DNA of 24,523 nucleotides from a bacterium F11 (GTDB lineage: Bacteria > Elusimicrobiota > Elusimicrobia > F11). Positions 19,301 to 24,400 of the stretch are shown here, in pieces (the stretch's first letter is position 1; each line of letters opens with the position of its first letter). The DNA lies in the NCBI GenBank assembly GCA_002176905.1, contig MSYE01000122.1, forward strand, positions 1 through 24,523, in the 5' to 3' direction. A program made the translations under genes and the position numbers. Below the pieces are notes generated by a model. It did not search any database and had not been told where the DNA came from. It saw only the letters and a list, made by a program, of their open reading frames with translations.

Positions 19301-21377
19301 TTCTGACATTATGAACCAGGCGGGATCGCGCTACGAATGGTTGAACGGCTTTGTGGATAATTCAGTGGATGCGACGTTGGGCCGGTTGGGATTTCATCCT
19401 TCCGGACGGTTTGGAAACGAATTTCAATCCAGCCTCGCCACCCTGGAGGATTTTCCGTCACCGCAATCGCGTGTGCAAGTGAACACCAAAACCGAAAAAG
19501 GACCGCACCGGGAACTCCGCTTTCGAAAAGGAAAGAAAAAACGGGATTTTGAAACCACCTGGACGGTTCTCAAAACTCCCCGGAAAAAAGGAACCACCAT
19601 GACCGTCACCTTTGGTACGGAGGACGGACAAGAACCCAAAGACAAAGAAGAAGAAAGATTAAAGGAATACCTTGAGGAATTGGTTGAACATCTGCATTAC
19701 GGTTTCTCCAACAATCGGTTCATCAAGGTTTACCTGAAAATCGATAAAGGTTTGGACATACACAATCCCATCACCGGGAAAAAGAATGCCGATGGACAGA
19801 GAAGATGCCTCAATCCCTTGACCGGTGTGGTCAATTCGGAGGGGAAATCCCTGGAAGGCCGCCACGTGTTTAAAGGGCGGGTGAATGTCTTTGTGGAGAA
19901 GAACCGCGTGGTGGTGGAAGATTTTGGGACGGGTGTTTATGACGAGGATGTGGTGGAACGGCTCTTGGTCTCCAAATCGCCTCATGATAAGGAGGATAAG
20001 GAGAAAAGCAAAGAGGTTCTACTGATAGAAGACCATCCCGAAGACAAACACCAATTTCAGCTTGAGCTCAGATCCGAATCACAAGAAATATATTTGAAAT
20101 CGGACTTAAGCGTCATGGTGAATGGCCGCGGACACAAAAAAATAATTCCAAAAGAAGGCCGAAATCTGCCCGCCTTGTTCAAACTCGAACTTCCCTCTGG
20201 GACCTGGGTTCCCGAACCCCGCAACCGGGTTCTTATTACAGAAGAAGACGTGAACATCTTTATTGATAAGATCCTGGACTTTGAAAAAGATGGGAACGGC
20301 CAAGCGAACACACCCGAAGTGGTTCAAGAGCGCATTCAGATCCTGAATGGATTGGCCCTCATCTTAACAGAGGTTCAGGGAGACCAACCCCCCACCCGAA
20401 CCTCTTTGGTTGAGCTTGCCAAAAACCGTATCGCTTCTTGGCTTGATGAATTGGAAGAAAACGATTATGTGCTGTTCCCCAATCAAGGTGATTTCTTCCA
20501 CATCGAAGGAAACGGCCGAACACCCCTTTACCTGGATGCCATGCTATTTGATTTTAATCCCGCCACCGCTCCCGGGATAACACCCTATAACATCGAAGAA
20601 GCCGATCCTGAACTCATCCGTCCCTTCCTGTTTGATAGCCGGCCCTATACCCTTTATGTGGTGGATATGCACCCTGATTCTCAAATGATTTCTTTTATTT
20701 ACAGACGCTCGATCTTTGTAAATAAAAAAGTGGCGGATCCCCACAAAATCCCGAGTCCGCTTGCCGCACACCTCAATCAGCTTCCCCGTCCCGCTGGCCA
20801 CGCCACAACCAGCGTCGGAACCTTTGTTCCCCGCATCCCACCTGACCCCACGGAAATAAGAGAACGCGAGCTGGTGAAACAACATCCCTTCATTGAAGCT
20901 CTTCGCCCCCATCCACGAGCTAGGCTCTTTCATTTTTTGGCCGCCTTCTTCCTCAGCTGGCAAAAGCCATGGCTGGAACGCTTGGAACTCCTTTTCAACA
21001 ATCTTGTTTCACCCCTTCATTGGCCCCATTTGGTGGAAGACCTGATCCGAGCCGTCACCCAACCCACCGACCAACAAAGGGCTCCTCCCCAGCCTAAGTC
21101 AATCGCGAATCTAGGAAATCTCAATCCACAGGAATATTCGTCTCCCATTGTGACGCCTTTGTGCACGTATGTCTTTGATCAAGGAAGAACGCATTTGTTT
21201 GGAAGTACCCATTCAGGTCCCCAACTTGTGATGAACGCAGAAGCAACGCTTCTTTCTGATCCCTTCCATTCTTCTGGAACCGACTACGTTTTCTATTTCG
21301 ATGAGCAGGCCCAACAATCTGAACTCTATGAAATCCAATATGTGAAATCTCTCAATCGATTTCGGCTGTCATTGTAA
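4254..21377 (+). CDS. Giant multidomain secreted/membrane protein (5,707 codons to first stop)
   Basis: One uninterrupted frame of 17.1 kb, predicted product roughly 650 kDa. It opens with a signal peptide (residues 1-29) and mixes soluble enzyme-like domains with at least five hydrophobic blocks. Recognisable modules are a TraB/ChaN-like domain (115-530), CPBP-like membrane modules (650-785, 2610-2730, 4393-4515, 4800-4950), a nucleotidyltransferase (1690-1800), an M50 protease (2795-2980), two methyltransferase-like domains (3390-3560, 4560-4740) and a GHKL ATPase-like domain (5020-5250). The stretch 985-1345 and most of 2110-2600 are unrecognised; 2110-2600 and 3650-4390 are rich in Lys/Arg helices. 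The TAA at 21375-21377 is probably not the natural end, because the same frame continues. Giant genes are known in Omnitrophota; the function of this one is unknown. Sequence quality or a polyprotein nature cannot be judged here. Confidence 0.9.
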   Translation: MKSIHTHFIFKFWIIGLVMIFMATNVVWAYTPETNFWAKRQNQRSKKDNVQLTRLPSVFPNSTPISVIKNQSSLDHPLSNNPTTSQTGLPRRQAGLPPILSVLPHQFGSIRNISTGKTGNVVLHLQDIHLNVEAQENLTRLLQHLINSKEKFVIGLEGGIGVFDYDHMRNPDLHQERLDLGNYFLREGKMDAASYVGLTSPTDLPVFVGVDDKEAYLANVKAYRDAAPSAEKRKIQLKKENEELEHEKRQIFSAPLLAFDQVVQKYRQGNLSLGSYLRILSKEHPSLPLSLQTFLAAFELEQKMDPNQLKRERTSLIEALVQKMSPQEIENLKHQTLAFQAAHLSYQQFWTYIKQTCEAHRLSLRFFPTMDDYIRYILLADSIQTDALFKDVKTAEEQVYDSFIQNKEQRSLIKQARHLHLISKLTDFALTSVEWEEYKEPLIDSSNGQLSVVNCQSFVSFYQLAERRNQYLIENLSNEMEKRNIKTGLLIAGGFHSAGMQSLLKKKNWSYAAFTPKITKVDTEKGTAYLGVFNREKSALEKIFQGEKLYLFPGHAIPNEKSAPISSMINLKSLIEAALTAATLPDQIYSHNNRTVSLNRKSPDGLNMNVNGRSIRSLCVHKDQPQKLLTRETKGILNWLNQHTPRWLKVGVEDPLGYAVLGPLLETVLYFVGSSVIGGFGLSLAHVTNAFVPHSSDWAFVAGILVLATAVFTWRHKHKSLRLIVYQFGAGLLFSLFILTPFLAGTISLEHPIVFFQSLRSAPFFLAASQAWGFHSALNVLSARGQRLISPYDRSLTRTDFLRSLMGPVSVFLIYSGLVYGSVVGSLALGLGVFPMMMVLLVTPFMMTLWQIRNEPYASLFFSHLVSNPLPFLFLGLSFFALNNVSGFLSFVLDPAGMASVLLFVFPVLWISLLSATPTMIETDPSDGWGRLFSEMKGYLVIIKMVVTTFLTVWLILFTNLQSVTSTHTWTTKTTWSETDFDQARLKVGSFQKLLIPDPVKEEISDEIRYREWMKETPWKLDVRWIHEGIAKWQKMEISDPNQFVLVAETSCPAEMAEKSQLKLFAYRGRLFIWAGEEHRREGTLQMGGILKTLISTTDGINGRQRPPFENLHAEEYLGAHKNLLTQFEDPARRLPVRMAQKRGVSVYLTPNVVSPHIVHQLTTTSPIGYTTNEVITVTFLKYYQSAVARFITEAKKRNIITGPTTVSDLEDPQIIRATFDVMDGEMADYWDLTKEDLIQIVHQTLHTQWRNWSDEKRTEHVNSLLTEMGMASNQEIKNTLASLYPDISETDEVPTLVALITGGNHFPDITREDVVDDDLTHPMRLESLKRTLPPYAEKTKNQAPNPKFIKSSLFPLGILIALFLLPLFMGGPSSSSSMMALNFPLSFAGSPLVLTVPHSFSFPSLADLLREARRLILRSQQWLKNSLTFMGMESDRESKGKREGPLARFRSKSPEPKSPDNAALGPDDSATDPDNTMLDWDRFINELHYRKAKVLVRQLKRSLQHPKNIPQAKKIIRDFLRKRENNTFYLRYIKTHFNHLVHDNKLVPNETLEFMVSLIWVDGWTNFFDNLPPLAIWMHMDSQKFREEADLFFELTDSKFTPLDIRRLIQNWDVLQLRRAKDIITGLITESRPLSKRAGIIYEILDDELQRHEIRRPDPPPEARESNGITGFDFKGMPAETLYQNGHWNINLIEKLLKRAAELITPAGQPPIRVSIVGGTRYLRASDRKDLDIYLWQEGHALSDETRFQLLDAMDRLLDPFSDCRVDQNPDFLIIEKGGDRNSDLELDLDIYFDEKNSPFETAVEDIGHGIITRTLVLTTVDETETDDESVARDESHAYLATLYYFGENDEHYNEELKAFRAETDPRIFWTSEGRGELRRFLTQSPTDTQQREEAVARRLQEPAHPFEPEAINQHDDSAASQSFETIVEQAIHMVRTDYAHIPNHPQMLSLLESLQAEGGRFHVVDDLPGSFRIQKVETDHDRTEFHILMDRSLAWLVDQPSDFWVTLQLEHRRALIIFFASKLIHETAELMMESSDLVHWENELDPELPHTEAAAVRAELRFLAQVPKFFDHFGSLINENTNAPLFELYRETLGQLDQTLDPTELEEWLNQQNTHIERFLRRINILAENAEVNWNQVQVFENHMVKNENSLVKLERNTTPITAGRNTDASDSKSATTPDEPSDENGNNHVWPLPPGEWENRRDRAQEIMEGTDTKKKDRLRRFLLAFIHVHQPLMLTGHQSSQYSDLSVQEFLDHCIRTILEAKAKSANHWKKAYSKYTMVLNHELFKFTDEERTLYQALVEEIFGYNPDAKLPKKKRAKKSEIQISLEERGGGPTQDTMKEWIAYWIDTYGRFTRSAWTQPQLTHRYRGKDKGSTPRELFIASKIPVRDKQPVEPDLEKFVRNTKTLLPISTVVRDWGVSLAKTKTIYARKFLAEAWKSKKRKIDEKEYKQRNKRAQKIYDEGKDRDFILKLILASLYHISKKKFIPMILAEFPNYNTEEGMTQEEWEMELVFECLKPKRTDEKGKPTYITIWNEEPDFWFRVINESNILNTDVYELDYLRVVSHIFDLDISKKAQRYNIALQTTWVQNRLRDQGVDPDSFEGKVEKGPWMETRVYLLPGFLVAAVLVLLAINGVIPALAVRVGMGIYVAVWSGLVFGIHHNDHKIGKGLIGLLMGLLTFWPFLFGVIDLSSLASVFSSFQTNLLPSNLILAHVLHMVINLVDFFTLTHRDTKPLPYRWGKPTLSETEYQATLQRIDEEFPDDEEIVKSEFDLHWLPWLETWQIQEALDEYKKEAEEEKETKRIPGWILILTGVLLLFVVGIWLGTLVDPPLSPFYTSFLIAIIIGSFLLLIYIHELGHFLVQKGIQLDGLRKGQSVIRNMALRLFSPQWDLSPRVMFNLSFELTMPPRDWVRFSRSGPLADLLLGMISLLLLNISQSKSWESVVTFIFVASLSSFMLNSTIKADGVTTDRFKRIERFSEAFYEHYGGSKVIGCDAKSPGTVKFPDNSFYIRTKNEVYWVKHGNLTETELLEEAEKDTPLKFYSYFIGYLPIPFKLDRELVKTKKGNSTLSFQNETYAVYRVTNFPSELLHPSSREDRFPPVWDILTSFGLEDSGAIEKATVEQYSLDSGFSVRRIDLNQCRGARCQKWNLLRTELRAQTGQVDILYDTNRDPISVFPVLSAKDQELARQRKTLNNTIQNYRLIFEEDARRDEQGLPPNPDYPLDQFYKDTQDTLAVGIRYHGLKEASKDASERYLPLGDYYLYKDETWKEVSEDYFPLYYESKSKLEPPFLRVQYEFSEKGDIEPNNLTIKSIPPNEYDSSVRTLDTVTFEHDLAILPSVYNPNNANMTDLEEYYQSILGFPKVFRDVTRHHENPKEWPIETNGNKSKEQILILGAASGIGLVSVYLAWLQQKGISFEEAFENEDRQPLLHVREINPVAVARLQEVARQLGLSPNSIQIEVGDNLPSTGTYDLVIWAMPRHTIPLAGEQDIGEVLLEEFHSDGPKARKDLELFAQQLPDHLNENGLGIVCNSPTEAVLNILQGKDQPHEGHLTVTRASELYATTKKSNPNTYFLLKGKPVSKKKKGRGRDQAFKPPNLLEKLRDWVRWLLTQNARLDPIFVGSLVLYCVFLYFGDSSSSALAMVGGAVASKKKKRVRRPSFIPAEDWKLMWHGGDWFAIKYKTRQAVVRQFLKFIQRKDKNVKDYSDLGYKHFKKHWPAIGQSLGGLYNKYSRQKRPSGENVIPFMIRKLRLGPAKVKPSSIKTLATLKNRKEAGDFIVNGKIVMPWAEFHPTLEKRIVTAFAKQLGKKPLDLTTKDFRKTFDFIGVGMLGFLNKYNRKMKNNNIPKMARWYLLESLGFFVDDEGQPLHIKTLAEIQTTADLKTLYDQKALVERTPWYLLKIFNSPFIVHSLKELAATKKLFLEHQQRHPDDSDYYPTSDEVDALLPQMTHKDLSRLSTKDPGAYIIPGLGKKLFGLQEHYHQVEKGEDPILYRLLQHAKEFMSIPPIGRAYSLRTVRLLVDLGFIKDNSMVARLPHSAQRSLILEIKRKKDFDFEKLKRINLLTPSPSMGGPLFCFWKRFRTERNLHIRRIKLFKSMGFVWDQDDLQAHARSIRKGLMALKNMDMTFPPSSLRNLIQEGRIDLSPEESRTVRMDLDLALQQADQMMAEKRTSASDKTRLQNWKKGLASYWALLDSIEGLPNRFGIAYYAYQTSDDFDRYPLASPPAEPATIINYIGHQDLGSQDFSPKNLIRQFSFHHNQRQLSVLDHYHLRICRSPLFFLHLLFIEALSVDQTENEPIRTLFESRWLKTILNGVLVTNPTAQLYMVAIRSALNSKFDKVPDPLRSTLYKFRFRNGNNTAHSPTGSMALRTKWAKKKAPNTFKGQIFDIPRMETERYLLPGILWGLITFSGAVQAGINPTIPVAIAMWIYVLFWSGLRFALDHENNRMIKGLLGVLMGVGTFWQVLFGVVDFSSSSILLSLTTLLIFSFSLLLTHLFHVAWQASHILKLQEKPTQNARLDPILFPQPIKNQRNATALARHLPQLTQFRLFLQIMVERRLAKKERILKFGVLGPHTGEEMAGILAMVIIEFDFHSDWGDVTDWDIEVNGLDWGRENVKEARARLKGLRPFVKNSGLYLENDEYRTAVDSIIEALNRDPQWSSNRFHVERGDATKKRNLIKFNDHDAIFMNFVGEVHKKIWPSLLEYGKKAFIFSVQYGDMHEPFLDDADRTIFNEKVNDPHDGDSNYIMVFPKISPKKFKLYLASLASSRRPDFWENPFPKSEKMVLLDLSDVLPHPINEVYEIVVVPLVESLVLAALAMGPGVLAGLWIGAFVPALELGGPVSLMVAWFVFLGVGLTWGRFLAIKVFKLLHDISGRDVGEGPRQAHWISFILSAAVGLLFIIEGFPLSPYASLLALMALQGISYAVVHLLFHMGWNYVQPWKHRMLTLTRRKSQPEDTWLSYRKVDGTAEGFKDDLSDDVKKEFYPRILSDPRVFDRETREQGVQSNKDNYSDIMNQAGSRYEWLNGFVDNSVDATLGRLGFHPSGRFGNEFQSSLATLEDFPSPQSRVQVNTKTEKGPHRELRFRKGKKKRDFETTWTVLKTPRKKGTTMTVTFGTEDGQEPKDKEEERLKEYLEELVEHLHYGFSNNRFIKVYLKIDKGLDIHNPITGKKNADGQRRCLNPLTGVVNSEGKSLEGRHVFKGRVNVFVEKNRVVVEDFGTGVYDEDVVERLLVSKSPHDKEDKEKSKEVLLIEDHPEDKHQFQLELRSESQEIYLKSDLSVMVNGRGHKKIIPKEGRNLPALFKLELPSGTWVPEPRNRVLITEEDVNIFIDKILDFEKDGNGQANTPEVVQERIQILNGLALILTEVQGDQPPTRTSLVELAKNRIASWLDELEENDYVLFPNQGDFFHIEGNGRTPLYLDAMLFDFNPATAPGITPYNIEEADPELIRPFLFDSRPYTLYVVDMHPDSQMISFIYRRSIFVNKKVADPHKIPSPLAAHLNQLPRPAGHATTSVGTFVPRIPPDPTEIRERELVKQHPFIEALRPHPRARLFHFLAAFFLSWQKPWLERLELLFNNLVSPLHWPHLVEDLIRAVTQPTDQQRAPPQPKSIANLGNLNPQEYSSPIVTPLCTYVFDQGRTHLFGSTHSGPQLVMNAEATLLSDPFHSSGTDYVFYFDEQAQQSELYEIQYVKSLNRFRLSL
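4516..4534. repeat. GC-rich inverted repeat inserted in coding sequence
   Basis: GCCTGCC (4516-4522) and GGCAGGC (4528-4534) form perfect 7-bp arms around TCGCC. The element is much richer in GC than its surroundings and encodes GLPRRQAG in the linker between signal peptide and first domain. GC-rich palindromes of the type GCCTGCC...GGCAGGC are, from memory, common dispersed elements in uncultivated bacterial genomes; that link is not verified here. Confidence 0.65.
4596..5843 (+). other. TraB/ChaN/Tiki-like domain
   Basis: Residues about 115-530. The opening strand VVLHLQDIHLNVEAQ (121-135) with Asp127/His129, the following KFVIGLEGGIGVFD, and the late AGGFHSAGMQSLL (492-504) with His496 resemble the paired motifs of the TraB/PrgY, ChaN and Tiki superfamily, in which acidic and GGxH-type residues build the active site. 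A charged coiled coil (about 230-253) is inserted between them. The match is by pattern only; the catalytic nature is unproven. Confidence 0.5.
5595..5622. repeat. Two tandem 14-bp units (GGTCAATTGTCA type) in coding sequence
   Basis: GGTCAATTGTCAGT (5595-5608) is followed directly by GGTCAATTGTCAAT (5609-5622), 13 of 14 identical. The unit is AT-rich and carries the palindrome CAATTG. It encodes NGQLSVVNCQS within the TraB/ChaN-like domain. A 14-nt period does not keep frame by itself, so the ORF has absorbed it with a flanking adjustment. Confidence 0.75.
6201..6608 (+). other. CPBP-like membrane module 1
   Basis: Residues about 650-785, several transmembrane helices. It contains Glu666 (GPLLETVLYF), F712xxxH716 (FTWRH) and H775xxxN779 (HSALN). 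Spaced Glu, FxxxH and HxxxN are the three motifs of the CPBP (Abi/Rce1-like) intramembrane proteases, though the second Glu and Arg of motif 1 are absent. More transmembrane segments follow up to about residue 970. Confidence 0.5.
9321..9653 (+). other. Pol-beta-type nucleotidyltransferase-like domain
   Basis: Residues about 1690-1800. IVGGTRYLRASDRKDLDIYL (1717-1736) has the GG(S/T) helix start followed by the D-x-D pair Asp1731/Asp1733, and a third acidic strand ELDLDIYFD supplies Asp1789/Asp1791. This is the metal-binding triad pattern of the Pol-beta superfamily (CCA-adding enzymes, MNT toxins, aminoglycoside nucleotidyltransferases). Substrate cannot be told. A cytosolic enzyme fold inside a signal-peptide-bearing protein is notable. 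Confidence 0.6.
10026..10493 (+). other. Helical domain with HETAE motif
   Basis: Residues about 1925-2080. The helix FFASKLIHETAELMM holds H2027-E2028-x-x-E2031, followed about 30 residues on by an acidic helix (EAAAVRAELRFL). HExx(H/E) helices followed by a downstream acidic helix occur in metallopeptidase-like folds, but the second His is Glu here, so activity is doubtful. Confidence 0.3.
12081..12443 (+). other. CPBP-like membrane module 2
   Basis: Residues about 2610-2730. It begins METRVYLLPGF with Glu2615, then F2660xxxH2664 (FGIHH) and ends H2719xxxN2723 (HMVIN). The stretch KGLIGLLMGLLTFWPFLFG aligns closely with module 3. All three CPBP-type positions are kept. Confidence 0.55.
12636..13193 (+). 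other. M50 / site-2-protease-like domain
   Basis: Residues about 2795-2980. Two hydrophobic helices (about 2808-2828 and 2838-2858) lead into HELGH (2858-2862), the zinc-binding HExxH in a membrane segment as in site-2 proteases. FSRSGPLADLLLGMI matches the conserved SGPLxN region and the third ligand is probably Asp2968 in the DG pair IKADGV, replacing the usual NxxPxxxLDG. It is followed by a soluble region to about 3390. Zinc ligands appear complete, so activity is possible; the substrate is unknown. Confidence 0.7.
14421..14933 (+). other. Class I methyltransferase-like domain
   Basis: Residues about 3390-3560. ILILGAASGIGLVSVYLA carries a Gly-rich loop (Gly3399, Gly3403, Gly3405); REINPVAVARLQEVARQLGL supplies the acidic end of strand 2; YDLVIWAMP is the motif IV strand. 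This order fits a Rossmann-fold SAM methyltransferase. An NAD-binding fold is the alternative. Confidence 0.5.
15095..15122 (+). repeat. 28-nt dispersed repeat, copy 1 (encodes TQNARLDPI)
   Basis: This stretch matches 17807-17834 at 25 of 28 positions, with core CGCAAGACTTGACCC. Both copies are read in the same frame as TQNARLDPI, and each lies near a hydrophobic segment: this one just before, the other just after CPBP-like module 3. Confidence 0.75.
15366..16268 (+). repeat. Degenerate protein repeat, three copies
   Basis: Residues about 3705-4005. Copy 1 (about 3705-3757, ...GGLYNKYSRQ...NVIPFMIRKL), copy 2 (about 3813-3863, ...LGFLNKYNRK...NIPKMARWYLL) and copy 3 (about 3950-4005, ...FGLQEHYHQ...PILYRLL) share a pattern: an acidic start, an aromatic, a Gly-Leu pair, (N/H)xYxR and a basic helix. 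The segments are strongly basic and could bind nucleic acid or membranes; family unknown. Confidence 0.5.
17430..17798 (+). other. CPBP-like membrane module 3
   Basis: Residues about 4393-4515. METERYLLPGI (Glu4398), F4444xxxH4448 (FALDH) and H4503xxxQ4507 (HVAWQ). It is a clear paralogue of module 2; the last motif has Gln instead of Asn, so it may be inactive. Confidence 0.55.
17807..17834 (+). repeat. 28-nt dispersed repeat, copy 2 (encodes TQNARLDPI)
   Basis: Second copy of the element at 15095-15122 (25 of 28 identical, same reading frame). Confidence 0.75.
17931..18473 (+). other. CheR-like methyltransferase domain (degenerate)
   Basis: Residues about 4560-4740. GVLGPHTGEEMAGILAM (Gly4577, Thr4580-Gly-Glu-Glu4583) matches the CheR signature xxGCSTGEEPYSxAM. 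WDIEVNGLDWGRENVKEARA fits the next strand and helix (WDI.I..TDI...A...A). NDHDAIFMNF fits motif IV. The Cys-Ser of the loop is replaced by Pro-His, so SAM binding is uncertain. Confidence 0.5.
18651..19103 (+). other. CPBP-like membrane module 4
   Basis: Residues about 4800-4950. VPLVESLVLAAL with Glu4815, F4872xxxH4876 (FKLLH) and H4937xxxN4941 (HMGWN) in four or five hydrophobic helices. The order and spacing repeat those of modules 1-3 with a slightly longer first spacer. Confidence 0.5.
19311..20003 (+). other. GHKL (Hsp90/MutL/histidine-kinase type) ATPase-like domain, rearranged
   Basis: Residues about 5020-5250. N-box-like WLNGFVDNSVDAT (Asn5036, Asp5039-Ala5040), then SGRFGNEFQSSL (5050-5061) like the G2 lid, then KKGTTMTVTF (Gly5113-Thr-Thr) like the G3 strand. 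The metal/adenine box appears last as VVVEDFGTGV (Asp5223-x-Gly-x-Gly5227), followed by SKS. In usual GHKL proteins DxGxG comes between N-box and lid. The fold assignment is fairly good; ATPase activity is open. Confidence 0.55.
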
Positions 21378-21380
21378 AAA

Positions 21381-21410
21381 CGACCTCCACCCACCGTTTC
21401 AGGTCGGGTG
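21381..21410 (+). promoter_or_regulatory. Potential stem-loop right after the in-frame stop
   Basis: CGACCT (21381-21386) pairs perfectly with AGGTCG (21401-21406) over a 14-nt loop; alternatively CACCC/GGGTG (21388-21392/21406-21410) plus CC/GG (21394-21395/21402-21403) form a stem around GTTTCA. It starts 3 nt after the TAA and has no U-tract, so it is not a standard terminator. These bases also read as sensible protein (RPPPTVSGRV), so the pairing may be chance. Confidence 0.35.
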
Positions 21411-21419
21411 ACGGACGTG

Positions 21420-24400
21420 ATGCAACTTAAAGGTCAGACCATTATTGTCTCTCAAAATAAGGGGAGCTATGATAAACCTAGGGTAAACATTTTTCGGCTT
21501 GGGATTGATGCAAATGGAGACCCCACCCTCGCGAATCAATTTATTACCCACGAGCTCCCAACTCTAGATTGCCGACTCGTAAAAACAAAAGTCATCGGAA
21601 ATAAACTTTATAATCTTTATCGCTTTTCCCAAGGACCGTATTCCTCTTCTTATCGCGTGGGTACGATCACACTCGAACAGGGAATACTTTCTCTTGACAC
21701 AAAGTTTGCGGAGTTTGAAACCCAACATGACCTGGTGGATTTTTGGAAGGTGGGAGACAAATTTGTCTTTATGGCAGGGGGAGCCGAAAAAATCTATCAA
21801 ACAGAATTCGATATTCCCCTTTCGATCCTGCTCACCCTAGAAGGATCCGGATCCGAAATGGAACTGAAACCCATTGTTGGCTATTTCTTCAGCTTGGAAT
21901 ATGGGGTGGGACATTCCTTTGAATTGTTTGGGGATGATTTATACCTCACCTCTCCAGGAGATCCAGGCCGCACAATCCAACGGATTAAATTTGAAGACTA
22001 CGACTCACACGATTCCAATGTTTCCCCTCTCACGATCCAGTTTGAGGAAGTGTCTATACCGCATTTCAAAAATCCCATGCATCTTTCCGCCACCCCCAAG
22101 GGATTGGTTTTCTATGCCAATCCCACGAGTTCAACAGAAACGCATGCGGTGCAGTTTGATCCCCGTCCTGACACAAGCCCACCTAGACCACCTCGGCGAC
22201 CCATTGAATTTCAAGAGCTCAATCAATTTCCAGGGCTCTATCTTGGTGTTCCTGGCGGAATCACCGTTGACAAATCCATTGTCAAACTTGATCGTGAGAC
22301 ATCATTAAGAAGCACCCTTTATACTCTTCCCTTTTCAGAAGAAGCCAACGCCTTCCCTACCTATGGAACCCTGATTCCCGGAACCGAACAGAATCTTTTT
22401 CTCCATCCGTCCATTTACAAAAGGGAACCAGCCATTGCCTTTGGGAAAATCCTGATGAATGACCAACTCGCTATGGAACATTATTCGTCTTTAAACGTGT
22501 TGAGCCTATCATCAGACCCCATTACCTCATCATTTCCTCCTTTTAAAGGTGATTTGATCTCTGTCGCAAAGCAGGGGAATGACTTTTTGGGTGCCATTAA
22601 GCCTGAGACTGATAGCTCCAATGCCTTTGTGGTGAACTTAAAAATATCTCAAAGAGAGCAAATTCCCCATCAACTCCCATCCGGATTTTCCCCGCGTCAA
22701 CTGGTTTATCACAGGCATAGCCTGCTTATCTCTGGAGAGGAAAACAATCAGGGCCAATTGTATCGCTTCCACATGGACCATGACGATAATGATCCCGTGC
22801 GTTTTCATGGGGAGAAAATCGCCCGAATGATCAAGGATAGGGATCATCTTTTGATGATTGTGGAACAGGATTCTCTTTATTATGCCTATGACTTTAATGA
22901 GGTGGACGGAGATCGTCCCCTTACAACCCCGCTTCCTTTTGGACCACAAGACATCGATGTGAACCATCTTTCCGCTGTCTATGAAGAGGGCCAATGGTTG
23001 ATGGCTGCTCCCAATAACGGAACCGGAACGAGCACCCCAGGTCTCTTCTCCTTCACCCCTGGGGCACCCTTCCGAACAGAACCAATTCCCTTTGAAATGG
23101 AATCCGGTGACATGTTCGAGGTGTTGCGTGGCAAACCCGGTCAGGTGTTGGCATTCCATTCCCAACCCTCCAGTCATTCCACGCTATACGAACTCAATGT
23201 GCCCGCCCCATCCGAACAAGAAAATATTCTCAACCAGCTTGACGTGGAAGTCTGGGGAGGAGAGCAAGAAGTCAAATTTGGCATTCTTGGACCGGGACGC
23301 CCTATTGAAATCGAAGGCCAATATTTTGCCATCGACAAAGGCTTGGGGTTAGCACAAGCGAAAGACTCACTTGTCAAAGTTGAAGAGGGAAAAACCACCG
23401 AACTAAAAGAGGGACTGTATTCGGGTTTGGCTCGGGATGAAAAATCAACATCGAGCCTTCTTCTTTTTGAAAGTACAGACGAATCCCCGAGGAAACTACA
23501 ATCTTATACCTATGACTCCGGAAGAGACTCCCTAAGCGCAAATGGATCAAGGTCGCTACCGGACGGCACAAAGAAATTGGTTGAGATCGATGAGGAATTG
23601 TTTGCTGTGAGGGAAATGGGGGATCCGGGTGAAACCGGTTTTACGGATAAGACGTTGTCTTCTTTGGAATCTGGGACGGAATTCATCCTTCCGGAAGCGA
23701 ATTTGGAATCCGATCCGGTGACCCAAAAATTTGAGGTCGGCACGCCACAAGATGAGTGGGTTCATGTTGTTGGCTTCGGAAGGGATGCGGGTAAAAACAG
23801 GTATGCGCTTTATCGGGTCAATCGAACAGGCGGAGAATTTCAACCTCTCCCACAAGGGGAAGAGAACGACCAGCATTCCATTCTTCCTGGGATTCTGGCC
23901 AAGGTTGATAACAACGTGATTTATGCCACCACCTCCGATGGGGAGGATTTCATTTTGTGGAATGATATTGGGGCTGCCTATGGAACCAAACCCCTGGCCC
24001 ACTGGGAGGACAATCCCGGCATCAAACATATTGAAACGTGGAATGGGCACGTGATGGCCGTAACCCAATCGGATGATGGGAAACCAGTGTATTTGCATGC
24101 CGTCACACCCGATCAAGACGGAATAAAATACACGCGGGATCTTGGGAACTTTAAACGGATCTATCCTCAAACCCTGAAAGTGTTGGGCGAGCACCTCACC
24201 TTCTTTGTCATCGACGAGGAAGACCATCTGAAACTGGTCCGAATTGGACTGCAAGATTTCCCCTTAACCGAAGCGCAACCAGCCTTCCCGAAATATGAGG
24301 TGGAAGCATTGGCACAAAAACCTATCGATGAGTTATCTGAAAGTCAACACCTCAACTTAGAGGAAGTGGATGGGAATCTCTACACACAAATTGCCGAAAA

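Noticed and set aside
21375..21377. Selenocysteine or pyrrolysine recoding at the internal stop
   Set aside because: The codon is TAA, whereas these amino acids use TGA and TAG.
21381..21406. Intrinsic terminator at the end of the 5,707-codon frame
   Set aside because: The stem is only 6 bp with a 14-nt loop, no U-tract follows, and coding sequence continues through it.
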